64,000 nucleotides of DNA from Apostichopus japonicus (lineage: Eukaryota > Echinodermata > Holothuroidea > Aspidochirotida > Stichopodidae), in NCBI RefSeq assembly GCF_037975245.1, contig NC_092575.1:2113001-2177000 (forward strand), read 5' to 3'. A program made the position numbers and the translations under genes. Below, piece by piece: positions 1-26,134 of this stretch (the stretch's first letter is position 1; each line of letters starts with the position of its first letter). A model generated the notes under the pieces. That model was not told the DNA's origin and searched no databases. It saw only the letters and a list, made by a program, of their open reading frames with translations.

Positions 1-7858
<7,858 letters not shown>

Positions 7859-8700
7859 CTAAACTTTAGTCTTCACATTAGAAAATGAACAGATGTTTGT
7901 TTTCAGTGTGTTTGTAAGTAAGTTTATTATAGTGATTAGTATTGGATTTGAACAAGAGACCTCACGAAACTCGAACGGTCAAAATTTCTATCTCTTTATA
8001 TTTCCCCCTACTTCGCTCTACCCATCACCATCCACTTAAAAAATAATATATTTAACATCGATTCAAAGAAGCCAAAAGAATATATATATATATTTACGTA
8101 GCGTCAAGTGTTAATAATTCCTTATCTATCGTTACAATATTCAATACAAATATTGAGAAAACCGAATATATTGTAACCCTGCATATACCGTATATTTGTC
8201 GTTTTTAGTTTTTGTTTGTATTCCTTCATTTGGCCCGTATTCATAATTCTACGTTATTAAACGTCAATGGATAATGTAGACATAATGACTAATCATATCA
8301 TTCACTATATCTATTCATTATTAATTATTAATTATTCATTATGAAAAGGAGAAACAAAAGATCGCTACAGATTTGACGCCCTTTTCATAAATTACTATTA
8401 GCTTAAATATAAAGCAATGTGACTTAAAGAAGACGCCGAACTTGAGAAGACAGTCTTATATGTATATTGACAAGAAAAACTCTGCAGAGATTAGTAAGTC
8501 GAGCAAGATGTCGAAGGACAATATTGGTGCAGGGAGTCCCTGATACATTGAGCGTGGGGGGGGGGGGGGAGTTAGGAAATTAATGACAATTTCTTCGACG
8601 TGTTTTTATATCTAAAACTTGTCCTAAGCTGGGATTATGATTCATTTTGGACAAAAATGAGATATTTCAATAATGTAAGGCTATTTACAGAATGAACAGC

Positions 8701-8706
8701 AATAAA
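8701..8706 (+). terminator. Candidate poly(A) signal for the protease gene
   Basis: AATAAA on the plus strand, about 840 bases after the stop. Closer AT-rich variants exist, so the assignment is tentative. Confidence 0.3.
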
Positions 8707-8847
8707 TGAAATAATGAAATAAATGGGTTGATGGTGGAAATAAAATGACACGCCTCCCCGCCCCCTTCCAACCCTTTCTTTGTGTTGAACATTGTCAATC
8801 AGCTTACATCTAATCCTCTATGAAAATATTAGTTTCCAAGTATTGAA

Positions 8848-8853
8848 TTTATT
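8848..8853 (-). terminator. Candidate poly(A) signal for the TPMT-like gene
   Basis: AATAAA on the minus strand, 76 bases downstream of the TAA stop at 8929. Confidence 0.5.
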
Positions 8854-8928
8854 CCCTAGCAGTATTTTGGTAATATGACTATGGCCAACACCTTGGATCA
8901 CAACATAAGTTAGGAGACTGTTTACACT

Positions 8929-14298
<5,370 letters not shown>

Positions 14299-14706
14299 TT
14301 CGAGAGCTTTGTCAAAGCAGTCGAGAAAATGGCAGTCATGCAGAACTTTTAAGTTCTAGCCCTTTAGTTATAATTCTGTACGCATATACAAGTAACTGTC
14401 TTATATCCACCACATATATAAATACGTTCCGATATACCAGCAAATTCTTCGTCGTAAAACAGATTGAGATGTATAGGGCTACCTTTTCGTTTCGGCTAAG
14501 TATAGCCTAACAATTTAGCTACTATGGGGATAAGTTCATAACCACTGCACAAACAGTGATGCGTTCTGGTGTACACGTATCCTATATGATATGCTATTGC
14601 AATACAACGCTTGTTGACTGTTGCTCCCTGTATGATGGGCCTGCATACTTGAGTATCGTTCTTTTATCAACGTGATCTCTGCAGGTTGACGTTGTCAACA
14701 AAACGA

Positions 14707-14794
14707 GTCCCTGGTAAATCGGCATAATAGTTAACACGTGACATATCCTGATAGGGTTAGCCAGGCTGTACTCTACTCCATATTTACCAGGGAC
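14707..14794. repeat. 13-base inverted repeat pair
   Basis: GTCCCTGGTAAAT at 14707-14719 and its exact reverse complement at 14782-14794. Possibly a small foldback element; no target duplication was recognised. Confidence 0.5.
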
Positions 14795-15585
14795 GCCATT
14801 TCTATGTGTGTTTTGGCCAATATACCAAACTGCACGGGAATTGTTTGTGATCATAACACGGATGTGGTGAGGGGTTGGGAAGGCTGTGGGTGGGGGGGGG
14901 GGGGTCGGGGAGGGTGTTATATCTCACGCCATTACGCAAGCATTTCCACATGGTGGTGCGTTTTATGAAGATGTTTGACATACATGTTTGTATTAAACAC
15001 TGTCCTGGGAAAGAGGTCTATTTTTTATATAATTAAGGGTGCTTAAATCACAGATAATTTGTGACATTTGAGGCAGTTAATGTCATCGTCCCTACAGCAC
15101 GAACACGTCATTCTTTGCCCAATACAATGGGGGGGGGGTACGGGTACGCCGTACGGGTAGCGTAAATACGATGTGAACACTTCGATTGGTCGCAATTCTA
15201 AGAAGATCGGCGATCAATATTCATGAAATATTAAGTTAACCCGCTGCCGAAAACCGTAAAGCTATCAACCGATAAGGCATTCGTTTAATGCCATGATGGG
15301 AGTGTATTTCAAATTATCATTTTATTATAAGCAATTGTGGCCTGAATTTTTATGGGTGGGCCAGAGGCGAATGAAGGATTTCATAATGGAGGTGTACTGT
15401 CCCGGGGTAATTGAAGCCATCACCTTTGTTACTGGGATATAGGGGTCCACCCCCAGAAAAAAAAGGTGGTCAAATGGTCAGTGCATTCTGTCTCATATAT
15501 TAAGACTACGATATAGGCCTACTACATTTAATCACTGTAAGGGCACAAAGATAGTAAGTCCACCCTAAAGAAAGAGATCAATCCG

Positions 15586-15589
15586 TTTG

Positions 15590-15659
<70 letters not shown>

Positions 15660-15763
15660 CATATATTAATATATATATATATATATCTTTATAATATATA
15701 TATATATATATATAAATAATATTTATATATATATATATATAGGCTATATATATATATATATAG
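15586..15763. repeat. (AT)n microsatellite cluster
   Basis: Several TA runs broken by short spacers, including an AGGCTATATA variant also seen near 44.4 kb. Confidence 0.95.
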
Positions 15764-16020
15764 TTGTCTTTTCTCAAATAATAAGAAGTACTGTAAACAT
15801 TACACATGCACCGATGGAGGTGGTCCAATGCGATTTTAACTTCGTTTTGAGAAATTGGAATTAGTGACCAATTCTGGAAAAAAGACAATAGCGAATTTGA
15901 ACTACATAAAATTATGACGTCACAGAAAGAAAATCACCCACAACTTATTTCCTTCAAATGTAAAATTAATTTCGGTAACCTTTGACATGCTCAATTCCGT
16001 AATTATCCAACCTGAGACCA

Positions 16021-18582
16021 TTACAATGTCAAACATGGAAATATTATCCCAGCGGAGTGACCTTCCGCGAACTTATCCCCTTCGAAACTGGTCTGGGGCA
16101 ATGTCGCTGGTAGGTAAGGAGCTACGTCTCGGAAATATCCCGTTGCGTTGATCAGTGTCATCGACATGGGGCAACGTTTGCTGAAAAGCATCGATTCTTG
16201 AGTGCAAACGTCACTTCCGGCTCGCTGCAATTGACATTGGTAGTCGCGGAATACCTTGCAGTAGCTGACATCTTCGAACAATCTGCCACAACCCCAGTTA
16301 TCGAACGGCATGGGAAAGTCAGTGACGTAATTCTTCTTCCCTGCCAACTCGTTTATGTCCTGTTTCAAAGTTTGTTGTGCAGCTTTGTCGCACAGCTCAT
16401 TGGCATATTGAATATTCAACACCATTACGTCGTCACCTTTAGACATGTATAGATCACCATTATCGGTCATTTCGATTTGATCAACTCGTTCTATGATCTG
16501 AGTGTTCGTGTTGTATGGTAAGAGAACATCTCGAGTACTGTTAGTAAAAATCGCCAAAGCAAGGGTCCCGCGCTTTGATGCCGAAATGAAGGGTAGCGAA
16601 AAAACGATGTAACTGTATTCGACAGCGATACGGTCCTTCAATTCACTCGTCAGTTCATTGTCGAGAGTCAAATCCGTAATCGTTGAGAAAAGAACATCGA
16701 GTTCACCTTGAGATGGGTCAGGAGGAGTGATGGTTTCTAATAACTCCATGTGTACATCTGATAATATAGAGAAGGAGAAAAAACATACGCTCATTGACCA
16801 TTCAGAAAGTTGGTACCCTATAGGCTAACACGCTTGAATAAAACGTATAACCGCCATAATCTCTCAATAATCTAGTCTTGCCAAATCTTCCTTGTACACA
16901 TTTTTTGGGGGGTGGGGGTGGGGGGTAACAATTGATTTCATTGACCATGTATGGTCCTATCTATAATTATCTGTTTTGCTTTTAATACGCTAATGTCTGT
17001 TAGTCACCAAACCATCATCAATACACATCTGAAAATTCCCAATACATAACAACCCTTGCCCCGGGCCCGTTGTTTGAAGTCTTTGCTGTTCGTAATTATA
17101 TAGGTATATTATGAGAATTTGAAAACAATATTCTTTATCGAGTTTTTAAACCGGGCGTATGCAGCCCCTTCTCGACATGCGTTTTTGGTGAGAGCTTCAC
17201 CAGTTCCGTGAAATAATGTTTGGTAAATCTCTTCCCCGAAATTCAGTGGCGGAGCTAGGGGTATATATTGGTCAGGAGGGGCGAGAATGGTCTGTAGGGG
17301 CGCTTTCGACATTATCTAAGCGGAGCGCCACCACAGGTTGGCGCGTAGCGTACAGAAATTTTTTGAGTAAAGATACTCCCTAGATCGCCGGAAATGACCC
17401 TTTCCGGGCCTGGCTAATTTGCAGATAAACGAAGAATAAATAGGTGTCATCGCCAAATTACACCTACAAAATGTGACAAATGTCAATAGGTAGATGAGAG
17501 CGCAATAAAAAAAGTCAATAATCGCGAATAAGTAAAAAGTTGTAAAGAGCTGAAAAGGGCAGTCCATTTGAGTCCGTCAGGGGGGGGGGGGCATCCGCCC
17601 ACCTGACTGTATGGACGCTCCGCCACTGCCGAAATTCTTCAATCGCATAAACTTTGAAATTCATTATAGTCAGTTTCGATGTTTACTATTGTAACAGTGA
17701 CATGTCGAAACTAACTTATAAAAAAATGTTTGTATAGTAGAATTTACTAGACGATACTGCATACACTTACGTCGACTTGAAACTTTGAAAAAGTGAAAAA
17801 AACACTGGTGGAGACTGATTGAGACCAATCAAAGAGAAACATATTTTCAGAATCTGGTAATGGCGTACTAAGCGGGGGTGGGGGTTCTGCCCGGGTACCA
17901 GTAAGAGGGGTGTGTGTCATGCAACAGCTTATCAAAATGAATATTTTTAACTAACAATAGGATAAATTAAGAAACATTTTTGAAAGAAGGAGAATTCCCA
18001 AACTTATAATCAGTTCAAAGCTTTGCCAAAGATACCACCATTTTGAATCAAAGCCACCTTACCTTAACAAAAACTTCTCACACCCTCCCTCCCCTCCCCT
18101 CCCCTTACAATTCTCCCCAAGGACGGCATCCGGTGCACGGGGTGACAAAGAAATTATCCAACTATTCTAGGTACGCCACTGTAATAATGACAAAGCTTAT
18201 AAACCCAAATCTCAAATAATTGCAATTAATTTATTTAGACGAATTAAGGAATAAAAAGCGAAATGCTTTGTTTGTTCTATTTTCTGTTCTGAATGATTTC
18301 CTCAAGTCAACAAGAATTATAATAACTGTAATGAATTTTACATTTAAGAAAATATGATTTATATTTACCATCCTTGCATGGATTATCTCCTTCGGAAACC
18401 CTTTTCTGAAGCTCATTTTCGAGTAGAAATCTTGGAACCTTAAATCTACCGGCCAGTCCATCGATATTGAAATTACGGAGGTCAGCTAAGACCGTTGGCG
18501 TAACACCCTCCGCTGATGTAGAGATGAATGTTGCACTGATGAAGAGCAATGACAGATTCAGAAGAAAATACACGGCCGCCAT
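16021..18582 (-). CDS. Secreted protein of unknown family, two exons
   Basis: Exon 1 is 18582-18369 and exon 2 is 16757-16021, joined phase 1 to 1. The sum of 951 bases gives 316 residues plus TAA. The N-terminus MAAVYFLLNLSLLFISATF is a clear signal peptide, with cleavage likely near STSAEG. I chose that ATG although another lies eight codons upstream, because the hydrophobic core then starts directly. The mature part has N-glycosylation sequons NST and NAT. Its cysteines cluster in the C-terminal third (WGCGRL, SYCKVF, QCQL, VCTQE, KRCPM), suggesting a disulfide-bonded extracellular domain. No family was recognised. The 1.6-kb intron carries a hAT-type MITE. Confidence 0.75.
17244..17628. 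mobile_element. hAT-type MITE with perfect 8-bp TSD
   Basis: Terminal inverted repeats CAGTGGCGGAGC / GCTCCGCCACTG bound 385 bases, flanked by the 8-bp direct repeat CCGAAATT (17236-17243 and 17629-17636). No transposase ORF. An 8-bp duplication and CAGTGGCGG-type ends fit non-autonomous hAT elements. It lies in the intron of the secreted-protein gene. Confidence 0.9.
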
Positions 18583-20951
18583 GTTGACTGTTTGTTGTAT
18601 TATCAACGACGAACTATATACTGATTTGACTTATTTTGGTTACTTATTTTAATCAGACTTTAATCAATTGCAAAACCTTAAGGTTTTATCATTGGCTCTA
18701 CCTGTAGGGAAATATAAATACTTCTTAATTGGACACGGTTAAACGCGATCATAACTAAGACAATATCATTTCATGACTGAAGTCGTCGGAATAATTTTCT
18801 ACTCTCTATTAATTTTTTCATTGAATATTTTTTATCTATTTTTTTATGCCGATTGGTAATACGGGTACAGTTTATAAATGGCACGTTTGTCGACTGCAGT
18901 TTATGCATCTGTAGTCCAAAAGAGACGTATTTCCCTGTTCCAAAGGCTCATAAAATTATGTAAGTTTAGAAAGAATTGGATATAATCTGTTTGGAGAAAT
19001 GTATACTTATTACCTATAAATACATCTTTGACAGCCTCTTCCTTATCAACAAATGATCTCTGTTCCCCACAACTATGACACAACAATTTGATAAAAGTTC
19101 ATGTTTTCCTCCACTTTCTTCTCGAAATTTTACAGAAAACGACTGGACTGATAATCCAAACTCAAGTGCGTCTATATATGACGGAAGTTCAACTCTTGTG
19201 ATTTCCATAATTTTTTTCATTTTCAGGAATTGGTGAGGAATAAAAGGTTCGTAGTAGGATTCGAGAGTTGGATATACCGCGGATAGTTATATGGACAAAA
19301 AAAAAACAAACAATTTTTAGTGGTTCCTAACGTTCCAAATGTTTACATAAATATGATATTAATATAACGAATCTATCACTGACAATATATTAATTTGGCA
19401 GAATCGCCCTCCGTTACTAATTTGCAGCAATTTTACGCAGTAAAATTATATATATTATTTATGATACATAATATATTTATTATAACGTCCATTAAGTGAA
19501 ACGAAGTGAACCAGAGTTTGTTTTAAGCTACGTTGTGGGGAGTCGTCTAAAGTTTCCCGGAAGACTGGAACATGTTTCCCGCCAGATGGGCTTAGTAGTA
19601 ATGAGAAAATATGATCTGCTACAACGATTTTGGAACAGCGCCCTCGTTTAAGCGCTAGGCACAGCACACTGTTTTCCTGAGCTTTTTTGTCCCGAAATAT
19701 GCCAAAATGCTTCTCAAAAATGGTGCCAAAGTAACGAGTACATTTTTCTCTTTCAACTCAGGGCCAAAGCTAAGAGCTAAAGCTTGCTGGATGTTGGGAG
19801 TGATGAAGGTTTCAGAGGTGTTAAGTTTCCCTCCCAGGAGCAGCGTACTAACATTGTTTGTGACTAAGAAAAGAGGTCAGTTTGTTTACAAGTGACGAAA
19901 ACTTCCGGTTCTCATAGCAGAGCAGCTTTACGGTGCCAAAAAAAAGGCGACTTGTCAGCTATCCAGTGATGGATAGCGCTTAGCTAGACTGTGTAAGTCA
20001 ATGGGGGTTTTAATGAGAAAATATGATCTGCTACAGCGAATTTGGAACAACGCCCACATTCTCAGCTCTAGGCACAGCACAGTGTTTTCCTGAGCTTTTT
20101 TTGGTCCCGATATCTGCCAAAATGCTTCTTAAATGTGGTGCCAAAGTAACAAGTACATTTTTCTCTTCCAACCTTGGATTGGGTAGGGTTAGTAGTTTGT
20201 CTAAAGAGCATGGTAAGTTTATAAAATACCGATACCTATGGTACATTCACATTATTATGGATGCATCCAATTGTGGAGTATAAAATTAGAAGGAAACATA
20301 ACATTATTTATCAGTGTACAACAATGACGTCACGCCTGTTTGCTCCAAGTTCCCTTTTGGTACGAAAGGTGGCAACTTCAACTGTCAATATCTCAAAAAT
20401 GGTATAAAGGAATTGAATGCAAATTATACCAAAATGCTTAGATTATGTTCTTCTTAATCATATCAAAACGATCTTTTGACCTGGACTATTCTTTTAAGTG
20501 ACTCTTTGCCTCGTCTTTCCAATGATATTAAACATTGTGCAACATGATTATGGATTCGAAATTATTTAGAATCATCGTCTAGATGGGTCAACAAAGGGAG
20601 CTAGCCTTTCAATCGAAATATACTCAAACATTAACTTGAGAAAACCGTCGCTGTCGGTTTAATGATATAGCTTTAAAAAAGAGGGCGCTATACCTGTTTA
20701 AAACACATCTTTGTATATTACGCTTAACCAACATTGAGTCTGAATTTAGTAACAGAAGTAACTTGATACGCCTGTGTGGTGAAGCAAAGCAGAAAAAAGA
20801 CCTTGGTACTATTTCTGTGAATGATACAGCCTACCTCTAATGTGAAAGATGGCTATAGGCATTTACTCGTCTTTGATTCACGACGTGAATTCAAATCATG
20901 CGCGTGTGTTTCAAAAAATGCTTGCTGCCTTCGATGCATCACCGTTCAGAA
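18583..20951. other. Intergenic region before the segmental array
   Basis: No supported gene. It holds a direct repeat pair (about 19605-19768 and 20012-20176). Just before 20952 is a stretch (20907-20935) resembling the end of the array unit near 34648-34680. Confidence 0.6.
19605..20176. repeat. Direct repeat pair, about 160 bp each, period about 407
   Basis: The block beginning GAAAATATGATCTGCTACA at about 19605 recurs at about 20012 with scattered substitutions, through CAAAATGCTTCT to TACATTTTTCTCTT. Confidence 0.85.
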
Positions 20952-22338
20952 GCGAGAATTTAGTCACTGATGTAGGAAAGTTGCAGGGGATGGGGTAGGT
21001 ATGTGAATGGCGTGGGGAGGTTGCCATTGTGGTATACCAAGGATCCAGAAAAAGGTGCAGGCACAAGCGTTTGCCTTTATTCTATAAAGAATGGTGGGAC
21101 CATTGTGACCGGGTAACGCAACGCAACGGAAGATGTGGCAGGCAGCACGTGTGTCTTTGTGAACTGAGTTACGAAACAAGTTGGGCAAGCCACTGAAGTA
21201 CTTTACTATAAATAATAATCAATATACACGATAAAAATATTGTCTCCCTTATAAAATACATTATGTCTAATATATGTCTCTTATAACTAGTACAAACTTT
21301 TCTCACTTCCCAAACGTTGGCGTGCAAATGGACCCCCTACCCCCCCCCCCCCCCCCCCGCCTTCGTTATTTGGGAGAAATGGGATTTGTTCACATTCACA
21401 CAGGGAAGGATTTGACCACTGCTACTGATGTACACCGCCAAATCTTATTCAATGACACCAGATTGCATCTCTTCCTATTATAAAAATCTTTCATTCACTT
21501 CTGCCGTTTCACAAAGGTACATGGCCACAACTAAATTTAAAAAAAATTGAAGTGTGGGGGGGGGGGGCTGAGGTATGTACGATCCCTAATTCCCTCCCTG
21601 AATCCGCGCCTGATACTCTGGTCGCCATTTTGGTCATATTCAGCTCAAATGTTACAAAAAGTACATAAATATTTGCACTATTTGTTGGCATATGAAAATC
21701 TCACCTTTTAAAAATTGTTGTAGTACTCTATACCATTACGTATAACAATTGAAAATCCCGCTACCTGACAAGGTGACGGATTGCAACCATAGTGAGAAAT
21801 ATTTTATAGGTTTCTATGCCAACAGATATCAAAGTGACAATCTATACATTTAATGTTACGAAGGAGTGCAAAAAAATATCCAGGGGTAACATTATAAATT
21901 TGTTAGAATTGCAAAAGTCGAAGCAGCGCCCTATATAATATATGTCGTTTAATCAGGTAAGGCAATGATCAGAACAAAACATTTAATCTAATTATCAAAC
22001 ATATTAGAACATATTGCAACGTAACCAGACTGACCTTATATTGCTATAGCTGTTCATACTTGTCAGCAAAATTTTCTCATTGTTCTGCAGATTACTTAGT
22101 TTTTAATTGTAACATAATTTCCCTTTCTGTACTTTCCGACGTAAACACAGACCTTTTGCTTCTTAATTTGTAAAGCAGCTGTCGATAATGAAATTATGGT
22201 GGATATCGATAAACAATCTTGTGAAGACACCTTTACATTCAACAAAAGGTAACAAAATAGACCAGTTGTTAAGCTTTATAGTCCCTTGATTTCATACATG
22301 TATCTTGTTACCCGTTCTTAATAGCATTAAGTCTTTTA

Positions 22339-22568
22339 GACCAGGCTATGAATGAGCTAGGTATCACCTGGAAGGAGGATTTATCTCATGTGGTTTTTCT
22401 AGACCAAAATTTCATAAGGAAAAGAATATCTTGGATAAAAAGCCCAAATTCTGTACGCACCCCTGAAAAGGGTGGTTTCTTTCTCGTTGGGGGGGGGGTG
22501 GTCCATGAAACAACCACATGAGATAAATCCTCCCTCCAGGTGATACCTAGCTCATTCATAGGCTGGTC
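22339..22568. mobile_element. Foldback MITE, long inverted arms (copy 1)
   Basis: Starts GACCAGGCTATGAATGAGCT and ends with its reverse complement. Arms are about 57 bases, apart from short mismatches. It recurs at 36942-37152 and 57558-57765, where it is flanked by TA-like dinucleotides. The inner sequence is shared with a module near 24.68 and 24.84 kb. Confidence 0.8.
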
Positions 22569-22730
22569 ATTGGAATGAAAGGTAGGCATGGTGGAAACTA
22601 ATTAGAAAACTAATTATCAAACTTTCGCCAAAAATAAACTGAAACTGATAAATTTTTCTAAGGCTGCATGACAGTTGACTGTAACTACTTTTATTTTTAG
22701 TGTTTGTTTTTTTGACACCAATCTTATCCA

Positions 22731-24276
22731 ATGCGAAGGAGTATGGCAGATGCGAAACTAACAAGGGATAACAAGAGGAAACAGCAATTTTATTTTTCGT
22801 TATCTGTTAATGAAGCTGAGTTCATTAAAATAGCAAGCTCCAACTTAAAATCAAATAAGGAAGCAGGTAACGATGGTTTTAAGCCAGGTATTATCAAACA
22901 TGTAATTCATTTTATTGCCAAACCCATGACACACGATAATGCTGCACTTGCATCGGCGTCTTCCTCGACCTGTCCAAAGCATTCGACACAATTAACCACT
23001 CCATTTTATTATCCAACCTATCTTTCTACGGAATCAGAGGACCTACCCTAAATTGGCTAGACAGTTATGTCACCAATAGGTTAAAATACACTACATACAA
23101 GAATTCATATTCTGGACTTGGTGAAATCGCCTGTGGTGTGCCTCATGGCTCTGTATTAGGTCCTTTGTTGTTTATTATATACGTTAATGATATCTGCCAT
23201 GTCTCCAACATCGCTCATACAGTCTTATTTGCCGATGACACCAATCTTTTCTTCCACTCGAAGAACGTAAATTCACTCCAAAGTACTCTCTCTTATAAAC
23301 TGGATAAGTTCTGTGATTGGTTCGCAGCAAACAAATTAAGTATTATTATTGATAAGACTTAGTACATTGTTTTTAGTAGTAGAGCAGTTCTTTGGGATAA
23401 GGATATTACGATGAACGGTAAAATAACTAAATGTGTAACTGAAACTAAGTTTCTTGGTATTAATATTGATAGCAAACTTTCTTGGAATAGCCATATTTCG
23501 TCAGTATGTAATATTGTAGCTAAAAATACTGGTAAATTATCTAAACTGAAAAATTTCCCACACAACATGTACTTAGAATGCTATATCAAACATTAGTTCT
23601 GCCACACCTATCCAACTGTACAACTATTTGGTCTGGTACATACAACGTTAACATTGACCGCATAAATATTCTCCAAAAGAGGGCTATACGTCACATTGCT
23701 AATGCCCCACCACTTGAATATACTAGTGGAATATTCAGGTCCCTAAATTTATTAAAACTTGGTGATATTATAACAGTCAAGGTTGCTACCTTTGCTTACA
23801 AAGCATGGAATGGATTACTGCCAGTCACTTTTAATGACTTTATATGTATGTGTAAAAGCAAGTTGGCCTGACGTTTCGATCCTAGCAGGATCTTCTTCAG
23901 AGGCTAAATGAAAAGGAACAGTAACAGAAGGGACAAAAACACGCACAGAATAGCGAGATGAGTAAATGACCAAAATGAATAAAACACAGGAACCCAAATA
24001 CAAGTACAAATACAGAGTAGATAAGGAGAATCACCCAATCACCCAATAGTTTATGGCTGGCTTTTACTTTGTAATCTCTTCGCATATAGAGACTTTATAT
24101 GTAGTAACAGAGTCTTACATAACCATCACACAAGACAATCCGACAACGCTCATTGCAATTTTTACCATAGTAACATAGGGAAATTCGGTCTTCGTAATAG
24201 AGCAATACAAATTTGGAATGATTTATCGAAAAATTTGAAGTCTATAACTTCAAAATTACTGTTTATTTAATCCTTA
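22731..24276 (+). pseudogene. Dead non-LTR retrotransposon (LINE) reverse transcriptase, copy 1
   Basis: CR1/jockey-like reverse transcriptase relic. Visible are KSNKEAGNDGFKPGIIKHV, FLVPTY-type debris after an internal deletion of about 280 bases near 22937 (relative to copy 2), GSVLGPLLFIIYVNDICHV and an intact LFADD active-site box. It carries an in-frame TAG after IIIDKT and a frameshift after ECYIKH. Both lesions are present in all three copies, so the element was dead before the array formed. A 242-base insertion splits its C-terminal part. Confidence 0.9.
23849..24090 (-). mobile_element. Small insertion with 13-bp TSD in the LINE; hammerhead-like hairpin (copy 1)
   Basis: Flanked by GACTTTATATGTA at 23836-23848 and 24091-24103. 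Removing it rejoins the LINE reading frame (FNDFIC to SNRVLH). On the minus strand it contains, near 23866-23904, stem GCCT/AGGC around CTGAAGA, a GATCC/GGATC hairpin, then GAAAC GTC. That order matches a hammerhead ribozyme core apart from one extra A. The family is not established. Confidence 0.6.
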
Positions 24277-24608
24277 CCTATATACTGTATTATATATATT
24301 TGTACATATATATATTTTATCCCAGGGAGTCTCCTACCTTCTTAAGTCTTTTTAAGACTTTATAGGAGACTTCCTTTCCCATTGTGCACAATTGGCGATA
24401 AAAAAAACCCATATAAATACAACAACAAAAATAACTCAATAGTTCATAGCTGGCTTTTACTTTGTAATCTCTTCGCATATAGAGAAAGCCTCAGTGTGTT
24501 AAGTTGCTTTTATGCACTGTGTTACGTGACCGTTCTCAAACTCAATGTGGGGAACAGATCACGTGACGTGAAAAGGAAACACACGCTGTAACGCGGAAGT
24601 ACTTAAAA

Positions 24609-24990
24609 CAGACCAGGCTATGAATGAGCTAGGTAACACCTGGAAGGAGGAATTATCTCATGTGGTATTTCTAAACCAGAATTTCATAAGGAATAAGAAT
24701 ATCTTTGGTAAAAAGCCCAAATCCTGAACGCAGCATCGAAAAGGGGGGTTCTTTCTGGTGGGGGGTCCATTTTTTAAGGAAGAAATACCAGAGGTTACAT
24801 TTACACACAAATAGGATAAAATGTGGTTTTTGTAGACCATAATTTCATAAGGAATAAGCCTATATCTTGGGTTAAAAGCCCAAATCCCGAACGCACCCCC
24901 GAAAAAAAATTCGAGGGGGGTCCATTTTTGAAGGGAAAAATACCATAAGTTATATTTACACTCAAATAAGATACACCAAACTCTTATTAA
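24609..24990. repeat. Two tandem modules of about 159 bp derived from the foldback MITE
   Basis: ATTTCATAAGGAATAAG occurs at about 24683 and again at about 24842, each followed by AAAGCCCAAATCC and GGTCCATTTTT. The first is preceded by GACCAGGCTATGAATGAGCT, the MITE end. Confidence 0.75.
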
Positions 24991-25392
24991 CCTCAAAATG
25001 TAAACCCAGTTAGTTAATTAAGCCTTATATATTGGATGTGGTAATACTGTGGTGGTGGGGGAGTATTATGGGGTCTCTTAAGTACCCAATATTTAACCCT
25101 AACTGCACTTGGGGAGCATTATGACATTTTTGCCACGGATTTTGAACCGTTTGAGATATGAACTAGATTCTTTCATAACCTTTCCCCCATGTCTTGCGCA
25201 CATTTTGACACCACTTTTGTCCATATAGGACCTCTGTAGGGTGAGTTATGTACCAATTTGTGATGATGTCACAGAAATGTTTTCAATATTTACATTGACT
25301 CATGTACAAAAACGTTAGTTTAAATAGGATACATATACTCTAACTTGGGACAAATTTAAAAGTCTGTTTGCTTTGAAGTACATAACAATTAT

Positions 25393-25780
25393 GATTACTT
25401 AATCTTCTGAATCGCTTTATCATCACTGTCGCATAGAAAGTCTTCACAATCATTATCTAGAAACAGTTCTTGCACATCGTCAGGTATAACTCGGGCCATC
25501 TCAGCTCTAGTGATTCTGTCCATTCGTTGTCAACGATGTTTCCAGCTTCATCACTACTTACGATCGCTGAGCGCTGATCGCTGACCTCTAGTAATGAAGT
25601 TTGATCTAAGAATGTGTAGCTTAAGAATCTGCTGGCATGGTGGTAGCAATGACATATCAATGATCTTGTTCTGCTTTGTAAATTTGCGATCAAAGATTGC
25701 ATATCTGGCTGTCAGTGTCCACTTTGACCTCATGTGATTCCGGGGTTCGCATAATCTTTACTTACTGTTTAGTTGTAGTC
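25393..25780 (-). pseudogene. Transposon-associated ORF remnant (copy 1)
   Basis: Minus-strand frames contain DMSLLPPCQQILKLHILR, then after frame changes WTESLELRW and a short acidic end (DNDCEDFLCDSDD) with a stop. LPPC..L..H..R blocks recall a protein common in invertebrate mobile DNA, but I cannot name the superfamily. TTAACCCTAACTGC lies about 300 bases beyond the stop and could be a piggyBac-like end; no second end was found. Confidence 0.4.
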
Positions 25781-26134
25781 TTTGCTTATAAGGCACAAGA
25801 AAATGGTCATGTTTAAAACATACCACTGCAGACGGGGAAACCGATCAACAGTAAAGATGTATAAGGAAGCAAAACATATCCCACTCAATTCAAGAGAAAT
25901 GGAGAAGACCGAATTGAGAGACCAAAGGAAGATTTCTAGATTTGACTTAGTTCCCTTTTTGTTTACCCGTTATCGCGATCGAAACCACAGCTGCTCGTAG
26001 CTAATTTGACTATACCTTTCTTCTTAAACAAATGCGGAATCAAATTAAAGGGGAAGATATTTTTGAAACTTATAGAACCAATTGATTGAAATACGAATTT
26101 TAATTTCCGGATTGAGAAAGACAATTGGTTGTCA

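Larger units (their letters stand above)
7859..8928. other. Convergent intergenic region
   Basis: Holds the 3' ends of two tail-to-tail genes. It is AT-rich with a poly-G run near 8560. I see no further coding exon. Confidence 0.7.
14299..16020. other. Intergenic region upstream of TPMT
   Basis: Contains the presumptive TPMT promoter (minus strand), poly-G runs near 14890 and 15130, a 13-base inverted repeat and a long AT microsatellite. I see no coding exon. Confidence 0.6.

Noticed and set aside
15565-15888. 107-codon minus-strand frame rich in Ile/Tyr
   Set aside because: Translation of the AT microsatellite; no splice or coding signal.
18901-19220. Overlapping minus-strand frames with a possible GTAATA donor near 19013
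   Set aside because: No consistent acceptor, no domain and no link in phase to the neighbouring gene; could be an untranslated exon at most.
23815-24085. Hydrophobic minus-strand frames over the LINE insertion
   Set aside because: They arise from the non-coding small element; codon pattern and copies show frame-breaking changes.
25090-25110. Complete piggyBac transposon starting at TTAACCCTAACTGC
   Set aside because: Only one TTAA-type end is visible and the nearby frame is too short and broken to name a transposase.
25806-26000. 65-codon plus-strand frame identical in copy 2 (41201-41395)
   Set aside because: The surrounding non-coding DNA is equally identical, so identity alone is not evidence of coding; no domain or splice context.
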